This document shows positions 6,597 to 11,494 of a DNA stretch of 11,494 nucleotides, piece by piece. Numbering within the stretch: the stretch's first letter is position 1; the number at the start of each line of letters is the position of its first letter. Source of the DNA: an uncultured Rubrivivax sp. (GTDB taxonomy: Bacteria > Pseudomonadota > Gammaproteobacteria > Burkholderiales > Burkholderiaceae_C); assembly GCA_937975735.1 (NCBI GenBank), contig CALJUI010000415.1, forward strand, positions 1 through 11,494. The letters are read 5' to 3'. The notes under the pieces are model-generated. The model was not told the DNA's origin. It made no database searches and saw only the letters and a program-made list of their open reading frames with translations. The translations under genes and the position numbers were made by a program.

Positions 6597-7313
6597 ATGA
6601 AACCCTGCCCCCCGAACGGGCCCGACCCCGCGCTGTGGCCCTTGCCGCTGCTGGCCGCGCTGCTGCCCCTCGTGGCCACGGCGGTGGCGTATGCGCTGTC
6701 GATCCGGCTCGGACTGGTGCCCTCGTGCAACCCCTTCGTCGACGGCTGCGTGTCGATCAGCCGCGCCGCGCGGCACGACCTGCCGAACATCCTGTTCCGC
6801 GCGCTGCTGCTGCCGGCGGCGGTGCTGCAGGCCGGCTGCTGGCTGCTCTGCCCGGCCTGGCTGCGCACGCTGGGGGTGCCCCCCGATCACCGGCAACGCA
6901 CGCTGCCTGCGCTGGGCGTGGCGGCGGGCTTGGTGCTGGTGACGTACGGCACCTTCCTCGGCACCGAAGGCGAAGGCTACCGCTGGATGCGTCGCTACGG
7001 CGTGGTCTTCTACTTCGGCCTGACCTGCATCGGCATGCTGATCGTCAGCGACCAGATGCGGCGCCGGCTGCAGCAGCGCCGGGCCGAACGACACCTGACC
7101 CGGGCGCTGCTGACGCTGTGCGCCATGCTCCCGCTGCTCGGCCTGGCGCATGTGCTGCTGCCGCTGTGGTGGACCACGCCCACGGCCAAGGACGCGCTCG
7201 AGAACGTCACCGAGTGGTGGGCCGGCGCGATCTTCACCGCCTACTTTGCGGTGCTGGCCTGGGCCTGGTGGCGCACCGGTTTCCGCGCGAGGCTGCACGG
7301 GCCCGGCGGCTGA
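6597..7313 (+). CDS. Uncharacterised six-helix membrane protein, possibly Frag1/DRAM/Sfk1-like
   Basis: This 238-residue integral membrane protein has about six hydrophobic helices at roughly 13-38, 63-87, 103-122, 134-151, 168-191 and 207-225. There is no cleavable signal peptide; the short N-terminus is Pro-rich. The first loop holds CNPFVDGC (Cys44 and Cys51), then SISRAARHDLPN before the second helix. A Cys/Pro/Gly/Ser-rich loop in this place, plus six helices, recalls the Frag1/DRAM/Sfk1 superfamily, but the likeness is weak and the call is tentative. A basic patch RRRLQQRRAERH (155-166) between helices 4 and 5 should be cytoplasmic by the positive-inside rule, and it then sets the orientation. 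Only GGA shortly before the ATG serves as a ribosome site. The gene is divergent from the patatin gene, which hints at a membrane-related link, and ends four bases from the convergent ABC ATPase. Confidence 0.8.
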   Translation: MKPCPPNGPDPALWPLPLLAALLPLVATAVAYALSIRLGLVPSCNPFVDGCVSISRAARHDLPNILFRALLLPAAVLQAGCWLLCPAWLRTLGVPPDHRQRTLPALGVAAGLVLVTYGTFLGTEGEGYRWMRRYGVVFYFGLTCIGMLIVSDQMRRRLQQRRAERHLTRALLTLCAMLPLLGLAHVLLPLWWTTPTAKDALENVTEWWAGAIFTAYFAVLAWAWWRTGFRARLHGPGG

Positions 7314-7323
7314 CCCTTCAGCC
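7308..7323. repeat. Small inverted repeat spanning two convergent stop codons
   Basis: GGCTGA, the loop CCCT, then TCAGCC form a perfect 6-bp stem. Each arm contains the stop codon of one of the two convergent genes, the membrane protein and the ABC ATPase. There is no T-run on either side, so it is not a classical intrinsic terminator. It may be a weak bidirectional end structure or just a consequence of both genes ending with similar codons. Confidence 0.4.
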
Positions 7324-8097
7324 CTGTCCGGCCTGCTGGATCTGCGCCGCCAGCACCTCGGCACGCACCGCCTCGGTCAGCTCGGCCTTCAGCGCCATGA
7401 AGGCCGGCGTCGTCTTCATCGCGTAGTGCCGCGGGTGCGGCAGGTCGACGCGCAGGTCGAGCTTGATGCGGCCGGGCCGCGCGCTCATCACGACGACGCG
7501 GCTGCCCATGAAGACCGCCTCGTCAATGTCGTGGGTGACGAAGAGCACGGTCTTCTTCTGCTCCTCCCAGATGCCCAGCAGCAGCTCCTGCATCAGTTCG
7601 CGGGTCTGGTGGTCGAGCGCGCCGAAAGGCTCGTCCATCAACAGCATGCGCGGGTCGTTGGCGAGGGCGCGCGCCAGCGCGGTGCGCTGCTGCATGCCGC
7701 CGGAGAGCTGCTTCGGGTAATGGCGCTCGAAGCCCTTCAGGCCGACCTTGTCGATGAAGCCCGTCGCGACGTCGACCTGCCGCTCGCGCTTCATGCCACG
7801 CTCGCGCAGGCCGAAGCACACGTTGTCCAGCACGTTCAGCCACGGGAAGAGGGTGTAGCTCTGGAAAACCATGCCGCGGTCCGCGCCCGGGCCGCCGACG
7901 TGCCGGCCGTCGAGCAGCACCTCGCCGGCGGTGGGCGAGTCGAGGCCGGCGACGATGCGCAGCAGCGTGCTCTTGCCGCAGCCGCTGGGGCCGAGGATCG
8001 TGATGAAGTCGTTCTCGGCGACGTCGAGGTCGGTGGCCTGCAGCGCGAGCGTGGTGTCGAAGCGGCGCTCGACGCCGCGGATGCGCAGGATGTTCAT
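7318..8097 (-). CDS. NitT/TauT-class ABC importer, ATP-binding subunit
   Basis: This 259-residue ABC ATPase has all motifs in order: Walker A GPSGCGKST (36-44), Q-loop Gln79 in MVFQSYTLFPW, signature LSGGMQQR (131-138), Walker B MLLMDEP with Glu156, D-loop ALDHQTR and H-loop His189 in VTHDIDEA. The TLFPWLNV sequence after the Q-loop and the VMSARPGRI tail are characteristic of the nitrate/sulfonate/taurine (NitT/TauT) group, which powers uptake of small organic or inorganic solutes. It should work as a cytoplasmic dimer beneath the permease encoded just upstream, seven bases away. It is the last gene of the hutH-led minus-strand set and ends four bases from the convergent membrane protein. 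The substrate is set by the binding protein, not by this subunit. Confidence 0.95.
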   Translation of the reverse strand: MNILRIRGVERRFDTTLALQATDLDVAENDFITILGPSGCGKSTLLRIVAGLDSPTAGEVLLDGRHVGGPGADRGMVFQSYTLFPWLNVLDNVCFGLRERGMKRERQVDVATGFIDKVGLKGFERHYPKQLSGGMQQRTALARALANDPRMLLMDEPFGALDHQTRELMQELLLGIWEEQKKTVLFVTHDIDEAVFMGSRVVVMSARPGRIKLDLRVDLPHPRHYAMKTTPAFMALKAELTEAVRAEVLAAQIQQAGQG

Positions 8098-8104
8098 CGA
8101 TGGC

Positions 8105-8884
8105 TCAGCGTCCCAGCGCAGCCCACGGGAAGAGCGCGCGGTTGGCCCACTTGAACGCGAGGTCGCTGACCAGGCCGATCAGGCCGATCACGATGATCCC
8201 GAAGATGATCTGGTCGGTCGCGAGCAGCGCCTGGCTGTCGGTGATCATGTGGCCGATGCCGCTCGACGCGCCGATCAGCTCGGCGACGATCACGTAGGTC
8301 CAGGCCCAGCCGAGCACCATGCGCAGGATCTCGGCGATCTCGGGCGCGGCCCCCGGGATCAGCACGCGCCGGATCAGCCCGCGGTCGGAGGTGCCCAGCG
8401 TGTAGGCCGCCTCGACGAGGTCGCGGCGGGTGTTGCCGACGGTGACCGCGATCATCAGCACGAGCTGGAAGAAGCTGCCGATGAAGATCACCGCGAGCTT
8501 CTGCGCCTCGCCGATGCCGGCCCACAGGATCAGCAGCGGGATGAAGGCGCTCGCCGGCAGGTAGCGCGCGAAGCTGACGAAGGGCTCGAAGAAGGCCTCG
8601 ATCGGCTTGTAGGCCCCCATCAGCACGCCCAGCGGCAGCGCGATCACCGCGGCGATCACGAAGCCGCCAATCACGCGCCAGACCGTCATGCCGATGTCGT
8701 GCGCGAAGCCCATCTCCGCGAGCAGCGTCCAGCCGGACTGCAGCATCGTCAGCGGGTCGGCGAGGAACAGCTTGTTGACGAAGCCGCCGAAGGTCGCCGC
8801 GGCCCAGACCGCGACGAACAGCACGAAGAAGGACACGCCGAGCGCGATGCGCGCGCCCGGCGCCACGGGCACCAGGGGTTTCAC
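8105..8884 (-). CDS. NitT/TauT-class ABC importer, permease subunit
   Basis: This 259-residue BPD-type permease has about six membrane helices (roughly 14-34, 67-90, 110-122, 130-149, 187-205 and 225-245). The coupling-helix EAA motif is clear: EAAYTLGTSDRGLIRRVLIPG (158-178), with the invariant Gly at 164. Its length and N-terminal layout match SsuC/TauC-type permeases, which act as homodimers. The start is a GTG at 8884, nine bases after the stop of the binding-protein gene. No strong ribosome site is visible there, so translation may be coupled to the upstream gene. Alternative in-frame GTG codons at residues 5 and 7 would change the protein only slightly. It pairs with the ATPase downstream and the periplasmic binding protein upstream. 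Confidence 0.94.
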   Translation of the reverse strand: MKPLVPVAPGARIALGVSFFVLFVAVWAAATFGGFVNKLFLADPLTMLQSGWTLLAEMGFAHDIGMTVWRVIGGFVIAAVIALPLGVLMGAYKPIEAFFEPFVSFARYLPASAFIPLLILWAGIGEAQKLAVIFIGSFFQLVLMIAVTVGNTRRDLVEAAYTLGTSDRGLIRRVLIPGAAPEIAEILRMVLGWAWTYVIVAELIGASSGIGHMITDSQALLATDQIIFGIIVIGLIGLVSDLAFKWANRALFPWAALGR

Positions 8885-8893
8885 CGGTTCAGG

Positions 8894-9838
8894 TCACTTG
8901 ATGAAGCTGGTGTCGGCCAGCTTCGACAGGTCCGGGATCGCCCGGATGATGCCGGCCTCGAGCAGCAGGTCGGCCGCCTCCTTGCTGAACTGCGCGTGCT
9001 CGCCGGCGAAGAACTTCTGGTTCGCTGCGCGGTCCTGCCAGCGCAGGTATTTCTGGCTCGCCTCGAACTTCTCGCCCGTCTGCTTGACGTCGGCGCCCAT
9101 GATCTCGAAGCTCTTCTTCGGCTCCGCCTTGATCATCGCCACCGCGTCGAAGTAGCCGTCGGCCAGCGCCTTGGCGGCTTTCGGGTTGTCGGCCAGGAAC
9201 TTCGGCGTGCAGCCGAAGGTGTCCATGATCATCGGGTAGTCGAGCGTGGTCGCGATGATCTTGCCGGCCTCGGGCTTCTCGCGCACCGCCGAGAGATACG
9301 GCTCGTAGGTCATCGCCGCGTCGAGGTTGGCGGTGCCGGCGATCATCGCGTTGGCTGCGGCCTGCGGCTCGAGGTTGACGACGTTGACGTCCTTCACCGA
9401 CAGGCCGTTCTTCTTCAGCATCCAGGCCAGCGTGAAGTACGGCGCGGTGCCGGGGGCGCTGGCAGCCACCGTCTTGCCCTTCAGGTCGGCGATCTTTGCG
9501 ATGTTCGGCTTCACGACCATGCCGTCGGCGCCGTAGCTCTTGTCGAGCTGGAAGATCTGCGTCGTCGCGACGCCGTTGGCGTTCCAGACGATCCAGGTCT
9601 CGACCGTCGTGGCCGCGCACTGGATGTCGCCGCTGGCGATCGCCAGGTGGCGGTCCTTCTGCGGGATCTTCTTGATCGTCACGTCCAGGCCGTGCTTCTT
9701 GAACAGGCCGGCCTCCTTGGCCAGCGTCAGCGGTGCGAAGCCGGTCCAGCCGGACATGCCGATCGAGACCTTGGTCTCTTGCGCCGACACGGCGACGGCG
9801 GTGGTGGCGATGGCCAGGGCCAGCAGGGTCTTCTTCAT
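8894..9838 (-). CDS. NitT/TauT-class ABC importer, periplasmic substrate-binding protein
   Basis: This binding protein has 314 residues and an NMT1/THI5-like (type II periplasmic binding) fold. A Sec signal peptide, MKKTLLALAIATTAVAVSA, is probably cut before Gln20. The start of the mature part, TKVSIGMSGWTGFAPLTLAKEAGLFKKHGLDV, has the family pattern of Trp-Thr-Gly-Phe-Ala-Pro followed by the AKEAGLFKKHGL helix. Later family marks are DIQCAATTVETW and IADLKGKTVAASAPGTAPYFTLAWMLKKNGL. The ATG at 9838 is preferred over an in-frame start at 9877 because GAGGAG lies five nucleotides before it and the signal peptide begins exactly there. It follows hutH by 23 bases in the same direction. Known family ligands include sulfonates, nitrate, pyrimidine precursors and aromatic acids. 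Linkage to hutH suggests histidine, urocanate or a related compound, which is inference. Confidence 0.93.
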   Translation of the reverse strand: MKKTLLALAIATTAVAVSAQETKVSIGMSGWTGFAPLTLAKEAGLFKKHGLDVTIKKIPQKDRHLAIASGDIQCAATTVETWIVWNANGVATTQIFQLDKSYGADGMVVKPNIAKIADLKGKTVAASAPGTAPYFTLAWMLKKNGLSVKDVNVVNLEPQAAANAMIAGTANLDAAMTYEPYLSAVREKPEAGKIIATTLDYPMIMDTFGCTPKFLADNPKAAKALADGYFDAVAMIKAEPKKSFEIMGADVKQTGEKFEASQKYLRWQDRAANQKFFAGEHAQFSKEAADLLLEAGIIRAIPDLSKLADTSFIK

Positions 9839-9843
9839 GGGAT

Positions 9844-9849
9844 CTCCTC
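9844..9849 (-). promoter_or_regulatory. Ribosome binding site deciding the start of the substrate-binding protein
   Basis: GAGGAG on the minus strand is five nucleotides before the ATG at 9838. It lies in the 23-base gap after the hutH stop codon and rules against the longer reading from 9877, which would start inside hutH. Confidence 0.8.
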
Positions 9850-9861
9850 GGGTGGGTGGGT

Positions 9862-11403
9862 TCAGGCCGGAATCCAAAGGGGGGGCAGGTCGCGCAGCGT
9901 TCGCAGGATACGTGCCAACGAGCCGTCGGTCACCAGGGTCGTCGCCGCCTCGATGTCGGGCGCCAGGAAGCGATCCTGCCCCATCGCCGGGCAGCGCTCG
10001 CGCAGCAGTTGGTGCACCGACTCGAGCGGCTCGGAGCTGCGCAGCGGGCGCAGGAACTCGATGCCCTGAGCGGCGGCGAGCAGCTCGATGCCCAGGATGT
10101 GCGCGACGTTGGCGATCATCGGCTGCAGCCGGCGCGCGGCGAAGGTGGCCATCGAGACGTGGTCCTCCTGGTTCGCGCTGGTCGGCAGGCTGTCGACGCT
10201 GGCCGGGTGGGCGAGCGACTTGTTCTCGCTGGCCAGCGCCGCGGCGGTGACGTGGGCGATCATGAAGCCGCTGTTCAGCCCGGGGTCGCCGGTCAGGAAG
10301 GGCGGCAGGCGCGACACGCCGGTGTCGATCAGCATCGCGATGCGCCGCTCGGCGATCGCGCCGACCTCGGCGATCGCGGTGGCCATCGCGTCGCAGGCCA
10401 GCGCCACCGCCTCGGCGTGGAAGTTGCCGCCGCTGACCATCGCGCCGTCCTCGGCGAACACGAGCGGGTTGTCGGTGACGGCGTTCGCCTCGCGCACCAG
10501 CACCAGCGCCGCATGGCGCAGCTGGTCGAGGCAGGCGCCGATGACCTGCGGCTGGCAGCGCAGGCTGTACGGGTCCTGCACGCGGTCGTCGCCGTCGAGG
10601 TGCGACTGGCGGATCGCGCTGCCGGCGAGCAGCTGCCGGTAGTACTGCGCCACGTCGATCTGTCCGGGCTGGCCGCGCAGCGCGTGGATGCGCGGGTCGA
10701 AAGGTCCGTCGCTGCCGCGGGCCGCGTCCACCGTCAGCGCGCCGACCACCAGCGCCGCCTCGAGCACCGGCTCGAAGGACAGCAGCGCGTGCAGCGCCAG
10801 CGCGGTCGAGGTCTGGGTGCCGTTGATCAGCGCCAGACCCTCCTTGGCCTGCAGCACCAGCGGTTCGATGTGGTGCTCGCGCAAGGTCTCGTCGGCCGGG
10901 CGGCGCAGGCCGCCGACCGCGAAGTGGCCTTCGCCCATCATCGCCAGCGTCATGTGCGCCAGCGGCGCCAGGTCGCCGGATGCACCGACCGACCCCTGGC
11001 TCGGCACCCAGGGCACGAGGCCGGCGTTGTGCACCTCCACCAGCGCGTCGATGACCTCAGGCCGCACGCCGGAGTGGCCGCGCGCCAGGCTCGCCGCCTT
11101 CAACGCCAGCATCAGCCGCAGCACTTCCGCGCCAAGCGGCTCGCCGACGCCGACGCTGTGCGAGCGGATCAGGTTGACCTGCAACGCGGCCAGGTCGATG
11201 TCGCTGATGCGCGTGCTCGCCAGCTTGCCGAAGCCGGTGTTGACGCCGTACACCGCCGCCTCGCCCAGTGCCGCCCGCTGCACGACCGCGGCGCTGGCCT
11301 GCACCGCCGGCAGCGCCGCCGGGTCGATGCGCAGCGGCTGGCCGCCGGCGTGGATGGCGAGCAGATCGTCCAGCGTCAGCGCGCCGGGCCAGAGTTCGAT
11401 CAA
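9862..11403 (-). CDS. hutH: Histidine ammonia-lyase
   Basis: This 513-residue enzyme should convert L-histidine to trans-urocanate and ammonia, the first step of histidine use, in the cytoplasm as a tetramer. The prosthetic MIO group would form from Ala141-Ser142-Gly143 in GSVGASGDLAPLAHM. Other active-site residues known from the Pseudomonas putida enzyme are present with about a one-residue offset: Tyr52, His82 in SHSVGVG, Asn194 in LINGTQ, Gln276, Tyr279 and Arg282 in VQDPYSLRCQPQ, Phe328 in GGNFHAE and Glu413 in SANQEDHVSMA. Length is normal for HutH (about 510). The start is TTG; its MIELWPGALTLDDLLAIH lines up with known N-termini. The frame stays open without an ATG or GTG to the window edge, and only a weak GGGG lies upstream, so the start is less sure than the rest. 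It leads an ABC importer gene set. Confidence 0.96.
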   Translation of the reverse strand: MIELWPGALTLDDLLAIHAGGQPLRIDPAALPAVQASAAVVQRAALGEAAVYGVNTGFGKLASTRISDIDLAALQVNLIRSHSVGVGEPLGAEVLRLMLALKAASLARGHSGVRPEVIDALVEVHNAGLVPWVPSQGSVGASGDLAPLAHMTLAMMGEGHFAVGGLRRPADETLREHHIEPLVLQAKEGLALINGTQTSTALALHALLSFEPVLEAALVVGALTVDAARGSDGPFDPRIHALRGQPGQIDVAQYYRQLLAGSAIRQSHLDGDDRVQDPYSLRCQPQVIGACLDQLRHAALVLVREANAVTDNPLVFAEDGAMVSGGNFHAEAVALACDAMATAIAEVGAIAERRIAMLIDTGVSRLPPFLTGDPGLNSGFMIAHVTAAALASENKSLAHPASVDSLPTSANQEDHVSMATFAARRLQPMIANVAHILGIELLAAAQGIEFLRPLRSSEPLESVHQLLRERCPAMGQDRFLAPDIEAATTLVTDGSLARILRTLRDLPPLWIPA

Positions 11404-11494
11404 GCGCGCACCCCGGGCACCGTCGACACGTTCAGGCGCTGCGCCGTCGCGCCCGGCACCTTCGTGGTGGCCTGGACGGACTTCGATCAGTACG

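Noticed and set aside
4615..6600. A 661-codon plus-strand frame over the stress protein and patatin genes
   Set aside because: It is out of frame with the stress protein and antisense to the patatin gene. Both of those show family motifs, and this frame does not.
9839..9877. A 13-residue upstream extension of the substrate-binding protein
   Set aside because: It would start inside hutH and bury the signal peptide. GAGGAG before the ATG at 9838 fixes the start.
7871..10069. A 732-codon plus-strand frame opposite the ABC genes
   Set aside because: The product is a repetitive Arg/Asp/His/Gln-rich chain, antisense to three genes with complete ABC importer motifs.
11404..11494. A possible plus-strand coding fragment at the right edge, reading TFVVAWTDFDQY
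   Set aside because: It is too short to judge, with no clear start or ribosome site and no recognised family. No gene is called in these 91 bases.

Overview
The window looks like chromosomal DNA from a very GC-rich betaproteobacterium, most likely Burkholderiales. That is an inference from base composition, the tightly packed operons and the gene content. No rRNA, tRNA, CRISPR array, insertion sequence or phage gene was seen. Every gene-length interval carries a recognisable or describable gene.

Layout. (1) 1-4467, minus strand: a tripartite RND multidrug efflux operon. It runs from a periplasmic adaptor lipoprotein through an AcrB-type HAE-1 pump to an outer-membrane channel lipoprotein, of which only the N-terminus is inside the window. 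(2) 4468-4684: a 217-bp divergent control region. Facing the efflux operon it carries a sigma-54-like -24/-12 element. Facing the next gene it carries an FNR/ANR-type box with a suitably spaced -10. (3) 4685-5515, plus strand: a tandem-domain universal stress protein. (4) 5524-6507, minus strand, convergent with it: a patatin-like phospholipase that resembles the CapV effectors of CBASS but has no cyclase beside it. (5) 6508-6596: a short divergent region with a second, perfectly palindromic FNR/ANR-type box. (6) 6597-7313, plus strand: an uncharacterised six-helix membrane protein. (7) 7318-11403, minus strand: histidine ammonia-lyase (hutH), followed in the same direction by the binding protein, permease and ATPase of a NitT/TauT-class ABC importer.

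How the parts may work together. The hutH-ABC set reads as one catabolic unit: import of a substrate, perhaps histidine or urocanate, and deamination of histidine to urocanate. The efflux set is a self-contained pump with no local repressor gene. The middle three genes (stress protein, phospholipase, membrane protein) share two FNR-type sites within about 2 kb and may form a low-oxygen response group touching membrane lipids. This last idea is the most novel lead here and is inference from motif and arrangement only.
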